A stretch of DNA of 64,000 nt from Modicisalibacter coralii (GCF_004117855.1 NZ_QWBW01000010.1:79778-143777), one strand, 5' to 3'; positions 1 through 10,638 are shown, counted from the stretch's first letter. Notes: generated by a model from the sequence alone, not told the origin. Made by a program: numbers and translations.

Positions 1-214
1 TGGGGTAGAGCTTGAGCTGGATGTCGCCGTCGGTCTTCTCCTCGACCAGCCGCTTGAGGTTGGTGGCGAACAGATGCACGGCGTTCTTGTCGGCATCGGG
101 CGGGCCGTTGTAGCTCAGATTGAGGGTGGTGGCCGCGTTGGCCAGGCTCGCGGTGGCGAGCAGGCTCGTCGCGGCGGCGGCCAGCAGGGCGTTGTACAGG
201 ACGGGAATGCGCAT
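1..214 (-). CDS. TRAP transporter solute-binding protein (DctP family), N-terminal part
   Basis: Partial gene: only the first 71 codons lie in the window and the rest runs off the left edge. The peptide opens with a Sec-type signal (MRIPVLYNALLAAAATSLL, then ...TASLANAA), followed by a TLNLSYNGPPDADKNAVHLF stretch and a segment ending KTDGDIQLKLYP. That pattern (first beta strand, then a helix leading to the G-[DE]-[IL]-x-[LI]-x-[LV]-[YF]-P strand) is typical of DctP periplasmic proteins of tripartite ATP-independent transporters. The start is supported by AAGGAG 7 nt upstream. It lies 110 bp downstream of a same-strand LysR gene, which may control it. The ligand cannot be predicted from this piece. 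Confidence 0.8.
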   Translation of the reverse strand, partial: MRIPVLYNALLAAAATSLLATASLANAATTLNLSYNGPPDADKNAVHLFATNLKRLVEEKTDGDIQLKLYP

Positions 215-324
215 GAAGGGCTCCTTGTTGTTGTGCGATTCACAGCACGACCGGTGTCGGGCTGCGATGACACCTCGACGCTAGCCGTTGCGCCGTTGAC
301 CTTTCAAGTCGGCGCATGTTGCCT

Positions 325-1269
325 TCAAGGCAACGCCCGGGCATCCAGCACCCGCGGTGCATCGGCACTGAAGAAGCGCATGCTGTGCCGCAGGTGATGG
401 ATGAAGGCCTGGGCGGCCACCGTCAGCGGCCGCTCGGCCTGACTGACGATACGCGCCCGGGCATGACACAGCACATCGGCCTCGACCTCACGCACGACGA
501 TACTGCCCTCGTGGATCTCCTCGAGGACGGTCAACTCGGGCATGAAGGTCACGCCCAGCCCAGAGCGCACGAAATTCTTGAGCACCGACACCGAGTTGGT
601 GGTCATGCGCGGCCGGTAGGAAAGATGCACCGCGTAGAGCGCCATGTCGACCAGCTGGCCCATGCCGGTCCGGCCGTCGATCAGTGCCAGCGGATGATCG
701 GCGATCGCCGCCAGCGACAGCGGCGCCGGTGCCTCGGCCAGTGCATGCCCGGCGGGCACGATCAGATCCAGCGGCTGGCAGCGGTCGATGTGCGAGACCA
801 GTTGCCGATCGTCGGGCGGCGCATAGAGCAGCGCCAGATCGACGGCGTCCTCCTTGACCAGCAGCATCGCCTCGGAGAGGCCGGCCATGCGTACCTCGAT
901 CTCCAGCCCCGGGTAGGTGGCCAGAAAGTTCTGCAAGGGGGCCGAGATCAGATCGGCGATGAAGCCCTCGCCCACGGCGATGCGCACTTCACCGCGCTCC
1001 AGGTTCTGCAGTGCCTGCAGGCGCGACAGGGTGGCCCGTTCGGCGGCGCGCTGATCGCGGTAGTGGCGCAGGATCAGCTCGCCGGCCGGGGTCAGCGCGA
1101 CCCGCGAGGCGCGTACCAGCAGCAGGGTATCCAGTTCCTCCTCGAGGGCACGCAACTGGCGGCTGAGCGCCGACGGATTGACGCCCAACTGGGCGGCGGC
1201 ACGGCGCAGCGAACCGTAGTGGACGATGGCGTCGAGGTATTCCAGGGCGCGGGTCTTGAAGGGGCTCAT
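325..1269 (-). CDS. LysR-family transcriptional regulator
   Basis: A 314-residue protein of normal LysR length. The N-terminal winged helix-turn-helix (residues about 5-64) contains GSLRRAAAQLGVNPSALSRQ and the following LE-x-EL segment; the remainder is a LysR substrate-binding domain of two alpha/beta lobes. It is transcribed toward the partial TRAP binding-protein gene, and the orientation suggests it controls that transporter, although LysR genes are more often divergent from their targets. Effector unknown. Confidence 0.9.
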   Translation of the reverse strand: MSPFKTRALEYLDAIVHYGSLRRAAAQLGVNPSALSRQLRALEEELDTLLLVRASRVALTPAGELILRHYRDQRAAERATLSRLQALQNLERGEVRIAVGEGFIADLISAPLQNFLATYPGLEIEVRMAGLSEAMLLVKEDAVDLALLYAPPDDRQLVSHIDRCQPLDLIVPAGHALAEAPAPLSLAAIADHPLALIDGRTGMGQLVDMALYAVHLSYRPRMTTNSVSVLKNFVRSGLGVTFMPELTVLEEIHEGSIVVREVEADVLCHARARIVSQAERPLTVAAQAFIHHLRHSMRFFSADAPRVLDARALP

Positions 1270-1602
1270 GAGTCACTCGGCCAGGTGGAGCGAAAGACCG
1301 CCGGGCGCGGTCGGTTCCGTATTATCCACCCATGGGACACCGGCGCCCATGCCCCAGCGGCGCCGGGCGTCCCGCAGCCTCCTGCCACCGAACGCCGCCC
1401 CGCTTGCTTCCCACCCCGGCCTTGTCGACGCCTCGGCCCTCGGCTATTCAGAGGTTCGGATGAGAACCTCGGCAGCCGCCGTGGATGCCCTCACTCAGCC
1501 ACGCCCCGCCCTGCAATCCGGCCTCCGCCCGAAGAATCCAACGAAAGATTAATAGCAGAAAGTCTAAGGGCAGTTTCCATTCACGCCCTTTAGACTCCAC
1601 CA

Positions 1603-1620
1603 ATTATCGAAAACGAACAT
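1603..1620 (-). promoter_or_regulatory. GlpR-like operator, copy 1
   Basis: On the minus strand this reads ATGTTCGTTTTCGATAAT, close to the E. coli GlpR operator consensus WATGTTCGWTAWCGAACATW (left half identical, right half partly conserved). It lies 150 bp upstream of the glpF start. GlpR is a DeoR-family repressor released by glycerol 3-phosphate; its gene is not in this window. Confidence 0.6.
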
Positions 1621-1635
1621 TTAATAGGGATTTCT

Positions 1636-1653
1636 GACCGAAAACGAACTTAC
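1636..1653 (-). promoter_or_regulatory. GlpR-like operator, copy 2
   Basis: A second copy of CGAAAACGAAC (1639-1649) lies exactly 31 bp after the first (1608-1618), about three helical turns, as expected for two repressor dimers on one DNA face. The flanks match the palindrome less well than in copy 1. Confidence 0.5.
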
Positions 1654-1767
1654 CGGGTATCAGTATCGAACGACTTCCACTACCCGGCGCACAGAGACGA
1701 CCGGCATGTGCGTATCGCTCACCGGCCGCATCGACCAACCTCGACAAGCACGCACAGGAGAACCCTC

Positions 1768-2604
1768 ATGTCCCCGTTTCTGGGCGAGATTTTCGGCACG
1801 ATGATCCTGATCATCTTCGGCGGTGGCGTCGTCGCCGGCGTGTTGCTCAAGCACTCCAAGGCCGCTGCCGGCGGCTGGATCGTGATCACCTTCGGCTGGG
1901 GGCTGGGCGTGGCCATGGCCATCTATGCGGTGGGCCAGATCAGCGGCGCGCACATCAACCCCGCGGTCACCGTCAGCCTGGCGGTGATCGGCGAATTTCC
2001 CTGGTCCAGGGTGCCGATCTATCTGCTGGGGCAGATGATCGGCGCCTTCCTCGGCGCGGTAATCGTCTGGCTGCACTACTATCCCCACTGGGAAGCCACC
2101 GAGGACAAGGCGGCCAAGCTGGCGGTCTTCTGCACCGATCCGGCCATTAGCCACTGGCCCTCCAACCTGCTGAGCGAGATCATCGGCAGCTTCGTGCTGG
2201 TCCTGGGCATTCTGTCGATCGGCGCCAACACCTTCACCGACGGCCTCAATCCGCTCATCATCGGGCTGCTGATCCTCGCCATCGGGCTGTCACTGGGCGG
2301 CACCACCGGCTATGCCATCAACCCCGCCAGGGACCTGGGCCCCCGCCTGGCGCACTGGCTGCTGCCGATCGCCGGCAAGGGCGACTCGAACTGGAAGTAC
2401 GCCTGGATTCCGGTCGTCGGACCACTGATCGGTGGCGTGGCCGGCGGGCTGTTCTATCGCCACGTCTTCGTCGATGGCAGTGAGCTGGCCATGGCCATCG
2501 CCCTGGCGGTGGTCGTGGTCTGCCTGGCGCTGGACGTGATCGTCGTGCGACGCGGCTCGCATCGCCATGCGGGATCCCGGCACGCGGCGTCCCGCCACCA
2601 ATAA
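1768..2604 (+). CDS. glpF: Glycerol uptake facilitator (aquaglyceroporin)
   Basis: A 278-residue MIP-family channel for facilitated glycerol entry through the inner membrane. Both signature half-helix motifs are present: HINPAVTVS (NPA at 64-66) and YAINPARDLGPR (NPA at 185-187), where the Asp after NPAR is the residue associated with glycerol-permeable channels. Six membrane spans can be followed. The start at 1768 was chosen because CAGGAG lies 7 nt upstream and the protein then begins MSPFLGEIFGT, as other GlpF proteins do; upstream in-frame ATGs would add a non-conserved leader. The C-terminal tail is unusually rich in His and Arg. glpK follows 81 bp downstream, surely co-transcribed. Confidence 0.95.
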   Translation: MSPFLGEIFGTMILIIFGGGVVAGVLLKHSKAAAGGWIVITFGWGLGVAMAIYAVGQISGAHINPAVTVSLAVIGEFPWSRVPIYLLGQMIGAFLGAVIVWLHYYPHWEATEDKAAKLAVFCTDPAISHWPSNLLSEIIGSFVLVLGILSIGANTFTDGLNPLIIGLLILAIGLSLGGTTGYAINPARDLGPRLAHWLLPIAGKGDSNWKYAWIPVVGPLIGGVAGGLFYRHVFVDGSELAMAIALAVVVVCLALDVIVVRRGSHRHAGSRHAASRHQ

Positions 2605-2616
2605 GACACAGCTTGA

Positions 2617-4197
<1,581 letters not shown>

Positions 4198-4234
4198 CGA
4201 CCGCGGAGCGCCGGTCCTCTTCATGAGAAGACAC

Positions 4235-4283
4235 AGGAGCCGCCCTTGTCCCTGCGCTTTGCGCAGAGACAAGGGCGGCTCCT
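4235..4283. repeat. REP-like long palindrome downstream of glpK
   Basis: Nearly perfect hairpin: AGGAGCCGCCCTTGTC, one unpaired base, CTGCGC-TTT-GCGCAG, one unpaired base, GACAAGGGCGGCTCCT. The arms pair over 22 bp with a three-base loop. The form (extragenic, GC-rich, GGAGC...GCTCC ends) is that of bacterial REP elements. It lies between the convergent glpK and araC-type genes, reaches into the stop codon of the latter (4282-4284), and may end both transcripts. Confidence 0.7.
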
Positions 4284-5292
4284 ATGGATTACCCGGGTCT
4301 GGCAGGCTGTCGGATCGGGCCCGACGCAACGTCTCGGAAGGAAGCTCGCCGAACAGCTGACGATATTCACCGGCAAAGCGACCGAGATGCCAGAAACCCC
4401 ACTTCCAGGCCACGTCGTGTACGGTTTCCGACTCACGGCCACCACACCTCAACAACTCGCGATGGACCGCATTCAACCTAAGCGAACGCAAATAAGTCAG
4501 CGGATTGATGCCCAGCGCCTCCTGAAAGCAATACTGCAACTTCCGACGACTCGCACCAACTGCATTGCAGACCTCGACGACCGACGGAGGGCGCTCACCG
4601 GACGCCAAGACGTAATCGCAGGCACGATCGACGACGCGGCGTCTCGCGTGCGGTTGCAGCCGTTCGGGCTCTTCTCTGTTGGCAAGATCCAGCAACAGCA
4701 TCAACATCATTTCACTGATGTTCTTGCTGACCTCGGGGCGGGACAGGGACGAGCCGTCACTGGTGACGCTATAGCGCATGACGCTATTGGTCAGGGCCTT
4801 GAACTCGGCCAGGGCGGAAGAGCGAGCCAACCGGAAGCAAAGCGGATCGGTGCTGATTTCCATTCCGCGACTCTGATCGACGAGCATCTTCCGGACCAAT
4901 GAGGTATCGACCGCGATACTCACGACATCGAGGCTGCTGGTGGTCCTCAACTCCGGAAGACAGCGGCCCTGGGTCACAAGTAGATAGTCCCCGTTGATCG
5001 CCCTGCCGCCCAGATAAAAGTCGTCAACGTTCGCCTGCTGCGGCAAGCTGAAGACAGTGGCATCCGGTCCATCCCGCCAGACACAACCGCGTTTGACCAT
5101 GGCCAGATTGGATTCGTCCCGGACGACCTGAAGGCCATCGAGCCAGAACTGGGTAAGGCTGCCCCGGAAGCGTCCCGGCGACATCTGATCGTATTGCATT
5201 TGCCAGCCGGCCAAGCCAGCCGCATGTTCTTCGATATCGTGCGTCGGCCTTCGCTTGAAGGTCGCCGCGATTTCGCCACCCGACACCAGCAT
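4282..5292 (-). CDS. AraC-family transcriptional regulator
   Basis: A 336-residue regulator with a variable N-terminal sensing domain (about 1-225) and a C-terminal double helix-turn-helix (about 232-330) that includes VVEVCNAVGASRRKLQYCFQ, the GINPLTYLRSLRLNAVHREL linker helix and HDVAWKWGFWHLGRFAGEYR. This C-terminal pattern resembles the EutR/OruR-type AraC subgroup. It is convergent with glpK, so regulation of glycerol use is not implied. Its stop codon sits on the edge of the REP-like palindrome. Base composition is slightly less GC-rich than that of its neighbours. Ligand unknown. Confidence 0.88.
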   Translation of the reverse strand: MLVSGGEIAATFKRRPTHDIEEHAAGLAGWQMQYDQMSPGRFRGSLTQFWLDGLQVVRDESNLAMVKRGCVWRDGPDATVFSLPQQANVDDFYLGGRAINGDYLLVTQGRCLPELRTTSSLDVVSIAVDTSLVRKMLVDQSRGMEISTDPLCFRLARSSALAEFKALTNSVMRYSVTSDGSSLSRPEVSKNISEMMLMLLLDLANREEPERLQPHARRRVVDRACDYVLASGERPPSVVEVCNAVGASRRKLQYCFQEALGINPLTYLRSLRLNAVHRELLRCGGRESETVHDVAWKWGFWHLGRFAGEYRQLFGELPSETLRRARSDSLPDPGNP

Positions 5293-5657
5293 GGCAGGGA
5301 GACTCCCTTCATGTTGTTTGAATTATATGTAATGAGCTCGCCTTGATGGATCCCCAGCCAGCGAACCGGACTACGCCTCGCCTGACCCGCGACCCAAACC
5401 GCTCACCGACAGTCCCACCTGGTGAAAGAAGACCTCGTGCCACCAAGAGGTAGGCGCTTGAAAAAGCCGGCGACCAACTCCCTGGATCGATGGCTGCAAG
5501 CGCATGATTCGCCGAAAGAACTCGGACCACACCGCGATTCCCAACTGCGGCAGAGCAGGGTCTATGGCCATGTCAGCTAACCCAATGACCTGAACGGCCC
5601 CTGCGCCACTTAACCCACAAAACAAGAGCCCATGTCAAGGTTTTTGACAACCGGCGA
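5293..5657. other. Intergenic region, nothing recognised
   Basis: About 365 bp upstream of the araC-type gene and downstream of the GGDEF gene. A minus-strand reading frame of 84 codons (5371-5625) exists, but it has no good ribosome binding site and no recognisable domain, so I do not call it a gene. The araC promoter should lie near 5300-5400. Confidence 0.4.
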
Positions 5658-6581
5658 TCAGCCGCTCTCGTGCGGTCCCGGACTGACACAATTGCGCCCG
5701 CCCTCCACCTTGGCCCGATACAGCGCCCGGTCGGCCGCCTCGACGAGTTCCCGATGCGAGTCCGTCGCCGTCGGCACGACGGCCGCACAGCCAATCGACA
5801 CGCTGAACGCCGGGGCCGATGAGTCGGCCCCGCCACGCTCGACCACGGCCGTTCTCAGCCGATTCGCGACCAACACCGCCTGGTCGATATGGGTGTTGGG
5901 CAGAATCGCGGCAAACTCGTCGCCGCCCAATCGACATACCACATCGCCGGCACGCGCCAGGGTTGCCTTCATCAGGCCGGCCAGCAGCACGAGACACTGA
6001 TCGCCCGCCTGGTGGCCGTGAGTGTCATTGATCGCCTTGAAATTATCGAGATCGATCAACAACACGCTCAACGCTGCCTGGTGGCGAAGCGCACGCCGCC
6101 ACTCGAGTTCCAGTTGCTCGTCGAAGGTACGCCGATTGGCGATCGCCGTCAGCGGATCCGTGTAAGCGGCTGAGGCCATCAGCTCGGCTTTCTTCTTGAA
6201 GTCGATAAAGGTCGAGACCTTGGACTTGAGGATCACCTGGTTGAACGGCTTGGCGACATAGTCGATCGCGCCTTTCTCGAAGGCGCCTTCGATATCCGCC
6301 TCGCTGTCCGAGCCCGAAATGACCACCACCGGCGTGTGCAAGAACTCGGTTCTGTCTCGAACATGCTCCAGCACGCTCAACCCGCTTTGATCATCGAGAT
6401 ACAGATCCAGCAGAACGAGATCGACATTCGCCGGCATCACCCGTTTTGCCTCCTCGACACTGCGCGCGATCACCAGTTCGAACTGCCCACCCAGGATGCC
6501 GGCGAGGCTCGCAATGCCAACGGGGTCGTCTTCCACGATGAGAACGACCGGACGACTCGCGTCATCGACACTCGTGTTCAT
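5658..6581 (-). CDS. Response regulator with GGDEF diguanylate cyclase output
   Basis: A 307-residue protein with a receiver domain at about 12-130 (VLIVEDDP acidic pair, phospho-acceptor D59 in LVLLDLYLDD, conserved K111 in YVAKPF) and a GGDEF domain at about 137-300. The active-site signature GGDEF (219-223) is intact and is preceded five residues earlier by RAGD (210-213), a complete RxxD product-inhibition site, so cyclic di-GMP synthesis with feedback control is expected. The start at 6581 follows AGGGAG and overlaps the end of the upstream hybrid kinase gene by 20 bp. Translational coupling and the kinase's HPt domain make this protein its probable phosphorelay target. Confidence 0.93.
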   Translation of the reverse strand: MNTSVDDASRPVVLIVEDDPVGIASLAGILGGQFELVIARSVEEAKRVMPANVDLVLLDLYLDDQSGLSVLEHVRDRTEFLHTPVVVISGSDSEADIEGAFEKGAIDYVAKPFNQVILKSKVSTFIDFKKKAELMASAAYTDPLTAIANRRTFDEQLELEWRRALRHQAALSVLLIDLDNFKAINDTHGHQAGDQCLVLLAGLMKATLARAGDVVCRLGGDEFAAILPNTHIDQAVLVANRLRTAVVERGGADSSAPAFSVSIGCAAVVPTATDSHRELVEAADRALYRAKVEGGRNCVSPGPHESG

Positions 6582-9500
6582 GGCATTCCATCTCCCTGCG
6601 AACCTCTTGAAGGGTCTGCCTGGCCACCTCGAAATCGAAGCGCTCCAGGGCCGTCTTGAAGCGCTCGGCCAGCGCCTCGCGATTCGTGTATCGTAAAAAG
6701 CCGAGGATACTGTCGACATCCGCCTCATCGACCAGGCGATTGCCGCCGAGGCGCTGCTCGACACGGGCCAGGGCCTCCCGACACTCGCCGATATCCGTAC
6801 TCGCCGGTGGGCGCTGCGGGTCTTCCAACGAGTGCAGATAGGCTTCTATATCGGCCAAGTCATCGTTCAGTGCAGTGACCAGCGCCCGCCCCTCGTCGAC
6901 GATCAAGGCATCGTCGTGGGTCCCTTCGGCATGGCCCGCCATGCGCTGCAGCCTGACATGGGCGATATTGCCGGACGCCCCCTTGAGTCGGTGTGCCAGG
7001 CGCCTGATGCTCTGGGCGTCCCCCGCGGCAAGGCTCTCCGTCAGGCGTTGCACGATGTCGCGCGCACTCGCCGCATAGCTGTGCAGACATTGCGCGAACA
7101 GTTCGGGAATCTGGCCGAACATGGCCGCATGTCGCTCGGCCGATATACAGTCCGGCAACCCATTCGCGGTTTCGCGATCCTCGAGTGCGCTGGAGACCGC
7201 GGCACCCGTCACCTTGGCGGATGAGAAAAACCGCGCCAGCATCCGCTGGATATCGGCGGGCAAGGCGGGCTTCGTCAGATAGGCCTCCATCCCGCTGTCT
7301 TTCGCGCTCTCCCGGTCCTGGTCCAGTACGGAGGCCGACAAGGCGACGACATAGGGCTGTCTGGCCAGCGGGGCACGCCGAATGCGGCGGGCGACGTCCT
7401 GTCCCGTCTCGCGTTCGAGGTGCAGGTCCATGAACACCAGATCGCAAGGCTGCTCTTGCAGGTACGCCAGCGCCTCGTCCCCCGTGTTGACGGACGTGGC
7501 GGACACGCCGAAGCGTTGGAGGTAGCTTTCGACGATTTCGCAATTGATGGACAGGTCGTCGACGACGAGCACCCGCACAGTCGGATACTGGGGAACGGCG
7601 CCATCGCCCTCGGCACTCGCGAGTGCCGACGCTCCGCTGCCTGTCGAAACGTCCCCGTCGCGGCGACCCTGGCACTCGTCGCCAATGACCCGGGCCTCAT
7701 CCCCGAAGACCACGGGGATCTCGACGGTGAAGGTACTGCCCGCGCCCACCCGGCTGGTGACGCTCAGACGGCCCCCCATCAACTCGCAAAGCCTCTTGCT
7801 GATCGCCAGCCCCAGCCCCGTACCGCCAAGACTGCGACGTTTCGACCGCTCGGCCTGCCTGAACGTCTCGAAGATATACGCCTGGTCGCTTTCCCGAATA
7901 CCGATGCCGGTATCCTGCACGGCAACGACCAGGCATTCCGTGTCATCCGTCCTGGACGTCCGGCTCAAACGAACCGCGACACGCCCCGCCTCCGTGAACT
8001 TGACGGCGTTACCGATGACATTAATCAATACCTGCGAAATCCGCAGCAAGTCGCCCTTCATGCTACCGGGGATCGCCGGTGCCACGTCGACGACCAGGTC
8101 CAGTCCCTTTTCTTCCGCGGCAATCGCGAAAAGTTCGACACTACGCTGCAGGAGCTCCTGCACCTCGAATTCCCGACAGTCGACATCGACATGGCCGGAT
8201 TCGATCTTGGAAATATCCAGGATGTCGTTGAGCAGTGACAGTAGCCCCTCGGACGCGGACAGAGCCTTCCTCGCCAGGCTCCGGGGATACTCCTCGATGT
8301 TCGTATCCAGCATCAGCACCAGCATGCCCAGGATCGCATTCATCGGCGTTCGTATTTCGTGGCTCATATTGGCCAGGAAAGCTGCCTTGGCGGAGGCCGC
8401 CGCTTCGGCTTGCCGGGTCTGAACTTCGAGTTCCGCGTTCAATTGCTCGAGTTCCTTTTCCCGCGCCTTCAACTCCGTGACATCCAGGGCGATGGAAACG
8501 AAGCACGGCTTTTCTTTCATGACGATAGGGAAATACTTGAGGCTGACTTCGCGTGGCTCACCCGCCCTGTCGGTGAATCGGGCATTGCTGGAAATCGTCT
8601 CTCCCTGCAAGGCTCGCTGATAAAAATTCCGACGCTCGGCCACCACGTCCTCGCCGATGAAGTCAGATATCGGTCGACCGATTGTCTTTTCTTGGGAAAA
8701 GCGCAGCATATTCTTGCCATACCCGTTCATGAACTGGCATTTCAGACCCGAGTCCCAGACGCCGATGGCCAACGGCAACTGGTCGGTCAGCGTTTCTATG
8801 AAATCCAGGCTCTCCCGCAGCTCTCGCGTTTTCCTTTTCACCTCGGCTTCCGCGCGGACCCTGGCATTCTTGAGAAGCAGGATGACCAGTATGATCAGGA
8901 CTTCTATGACGATCCCCGCCGCCAGTATGATGGTGGGCTGCTTGCTCGAATGAAAACGCTCGAACAAGGCGTTGGTCTGAACGTCGAAATCCCAATGACG
9001 CCCATAAAGGTCCAGCGAATACGTTTTCGCGAACATCGGCGTCGCATCGACGTTCTCCCCGCCATCGCCGAATTCGTCATACATCACGCTGCCGTTGTCG
9101 GTAATTCGCACCTGGATCATGCGTGCCACATTGGCCAGCGCGCCTTCCATCAGCCTGGACATGATGAACGGGGCATAGACCAGCCCTTCGAAGTGCGCGT
9201 CCCGTTGTCCGGGCGGCGGGGTCGTCTCACTGTCGTAGAACGGCTGGAAGAAGAGGAAACCCGGGGTCTTCTGGGCATCCTGCACGAGCACGATGGGGCC
9301 GGTGATCTGGGTCTTTCCAGTGATCATGGCACGCCGAGCGGCCTGGTAGCGATTGGACTCGTGGGCCATGTCCAGTCCCACGGCCGCCTTGTTCGCCGCT
9401 TCCGGTTCGATGAAGACGATGGGCCAGTAATCGTTGCGCGAATGCGCCGGGTGGATACGAAAGTCGGGGCGCTTGGCTCGCTGCGCCTCGACGAAGGCGT

Positions 9501-9861
9501 CGACATCATCGGGGCTGACCCGCTGGATGATGCCGATACCATTGATGCCGGGCAGCCGATCGGTCAGCGCAAGAGACTGGCTGAATGACCGCCAGGCCTC
9601 CAGCGACATGTCACCCTCCTTGGCATGGATGGCACCCACCCCCGAGACCATGGCAAACGCATAATTTCTCATGCGGTCCACGATCAGCTCGTTGAGCTGG
9701 CCAATCTGGTGCTCGAACTCTTCCCGTGCCTTCTCCTCGGCCATGCGCGCGGAGACCTGCCAGGCAACGAGGGTGAGCGCCAAGGAAAGCAGAATGACGA
9801 CCCAGTGCAGGCCAGTTATCGAGGCAGGCAGATCACCGCGTTTGAATGTGGGAAAGGGCAT
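6562..9861 (-). CDS. CHASE-domain hybrid histidine kinase with receiver and HPt domains
   Basis: A 1099-residue membrane sensor. In order: membrane span (about 18-36), periplasmic CHASE sensor (about 50-300), second span (about 309-331), a short coiled coil, PAS domain (about 352-465), HisKA with H501 in SHEIRTPMNAILGM, HATPase_c (NVIGNAVKF, QDTGIGI, GGTGLGLAIS, about 610-718), receiver with D812 in CDLVFMDLH, and a C-terminal HPt domain with H957 in AHRLKGASGN. All phosphorelay residues are present. The start at 9861 was chosen for AGGAAA upstream; an in-frame ATG 108 nt earlier lacks a site. CHASE domains bind small extracellular ligands; which one is unknown. Confidence 0.93.
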   Translation of the reverse strand: MPFPTFKRGDLPASITGLHWVVILLSLALTLVAWQVSARMAEEKAREEFEHQIGQLNELIVDRMRNYAFAMVSGVGAIHAKEGDMSLEAWRSFSQSLALTDRLPGINGIGIIQRVSPDDVDAFVEAQRAKRPDFRIHPAHSRNDYWPIVFIEPEAANKAAVGLDMAHESNRYQAARRAMITGKTQITGPIVLVQDAQKTPGFLFFQPFYDSETTPPPGQRDAHFEGLVYAPFIMSRLMEGALANVARMIQVRITDNGSVMYDEFGDGGENVDATPMFAKTYSLDLYGRHWDFDVQTNALFERFHSSKQPTIILAAGIVIEVLIILVILLLKNARVRAEAEVKRKTRELRESLDFIETLTDQLPLAIGVWDSGLKCQFMNGYGKNMLRFSQEKTIGRPISDFIGEDVVAERRNFYQRALQGETISSNARFTDRAGEPREVSLKYFPIVMKEKPCFVSIALDVTELKAREKELEQLNAELEVQTRQAEAAASAKAAFLANMSHEIRTPMNAILGMLVLMLDTNIEEYPRSLARKALSASEGLLSLLNDILDISKIESGHVDVDCREFEVQELLQRSVELFAIAAEEKGLDLVVDVAPAIPGSMKGDLLRISQVLINVIGNAVKFTEAGRVAVRLSRTSRTDDTECLVVAVQDTGIGIRESDQAYIFETFRQAERSKRRSLGGTGLGLAISKRLCELMGGRLSVTSRVGAGSTFTVEIPVVFGDEARVIGDECQGRRDGDVSTGSGASALASAEGDGAVPQYPTVRVLVVDDLSINCEIVESYLQRFGVSATSVNTGDEALAYLQEQPCDLVFMDLHLERETGQDVARRIRRAPLARQPYVVALSASVLDQDRESAKDSGMEAYLTKPALPADIQRMLARFFSSAKVTGAAVSSALEDRETANGLPDCISAERHAAMFGQIPELFAQCLHSYAASARDIVQRLTESLAAGDAQSIRRLAHRLKGASGNIAHVRLQRMAGHAEGTHDDALIVDEGRALVTALNDDLADIEAYLHSLEDPQRPPASTDIGECREALARVEQRLGGNRLVDEADVDSILGFLRYTNREALAERFKTALERFDFEVARQTLQEVRREMECHEHECR

Positions 9862-10073
9862 GGCAAGTTTCCTGGGGCACACGGCCACCGCCGACGACTG
9901 AATCGGAGTATCCGGCGGCGTCAGGAAGTGGACAAGCGGCCCGGGGCGCCACGAGGCGCTTATACACAATATTCCACAAAGGCATTTCTGTGATTTTACG
10001 GCTCAACCTTTCAACCAATGCCACGGGTAGCAGGGCGCGCCGGGGCCTTGATCCTGCTAGGCTGGGTATCGCC

Positions 10074-10562
10074 ATGACCGATGCCGTCCATGCCGCGCCT
10101 CATTTGCGCCCCGCCCGGGTCGACGATCTCGACAACGTGCTCACCTGGCCCGCCGACGCCACGGCGTGTCGGCGCTGGGCGGGGCCGCGCCTGCCCTTCC
10201 CGACCACGGCCAACACCGCCTGGATGACGCTGGAGGCGTCTTCGGAGAACAGCTTCGCGCTGGTCGACGGCGAAGGCGAGCTGCTCGGCTTCGGCCAGTT
10301 GCTGGAGCGGGACTATCGGGTGGTGCACCTGGCCCGGCTGACCGTCGCCCCGGCCCATCGCGGCCGCGGCCTGGGGCGCGTGCTTTGCCGGGCGCTGAGC
10401 GACCGCGCCAGAGACGCCTTCGCGGCCCGCCGGCTGACCCTCAACGTCTACGCCGACAACCACACCGCCCTGGGCCTGTATCGCTCGCTGGGCTTCACCG
10501 AACTGCTGCGCGACGACAGCGGCGAGATGATCTTCATGAATCGGGTCCTGACGGCCCCTTGA
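10074..10562 (+). CDS. GNAT-family N-acetyltransferase
   Basis: A 162-residue single-domain GNAT protein. The acetyl-CoA binding motif A is clear: VAPAHRGRGLGRVLCRAL (R/Q-x-x-G-x-G/A), followed by LNVYADNHTALGLYRSLGF, the usual motif B. The N-terminal half (LRPARVDDLDNVLTWPADA...RRWAGPRLPFP) resembles GNAT proteins of the RimI-like group. Substrate unknown. The longer frame beginning at 9846 lies over the kinase promoter, so I prefer the start at 10074. Confidence 0.85.
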   Translation: MTDAVHAAPHLRPARVDDLDNVLTWPADATACRRWAGPRLPFPTTANTAWMTLEASSENSFALVDGEGELLGFGQLLERDYRVVHLARLTVAPAHRGRGLGRVLCRALSDRARDAFAARRLTLNVYADNHTALGLYRSLGFTELLRDDSGEMIFMNRVLTAP

Positions 10563-10605
10563 GGGCTCGTCGCTCGGGCGCGCTTCGGCAAGCGCAACCA
10601 CGCGA

Positions 10606-10638
10606 AGCGCCGCCGCCATCGATGATGGCGGCGGCGCT
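10606..10638. terminator. GC-rich hairpin after the acetyltransferase gene
   Basis: A perfect 15-bp inverted repeat, AGCGCCGCCGCCATC and its complement, with a three-base loop, 43 bp after the stop codon. It lacks a T tract, so it may slow or end transcription or protect the 3' end. Confidence 0.5.

Larger units (their letters stand above)
1270..1767. other. Intergenic region between lysR and glpFK
   Basis: About 500 bp with no convincing gene. It must hold the divergent promoters for the LysR gene (leftward) and glpFK (rightward). The right-hand half, from about 1540, is more AT-rich than the flanks and carries two copies of CGAAAACGAAC, annotated separately as GlpR-like operators. Confidence 0.6.

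Noticed and set aside
5371..5625. An 84-codon minus-strand frame between the araC-type and GGDEF genes.
   Set aside because: No ribosome binding site, no recognisable domain and unclear codon bias; it could be a remnant, but I cannot support it.
8359..9588. A 409-codon plus-strand frame within the hybrid kinase region.
   Set aside because: Low-complexity shadow composition; the minus strand encodes CHASE, PAS and kinase domains across it.
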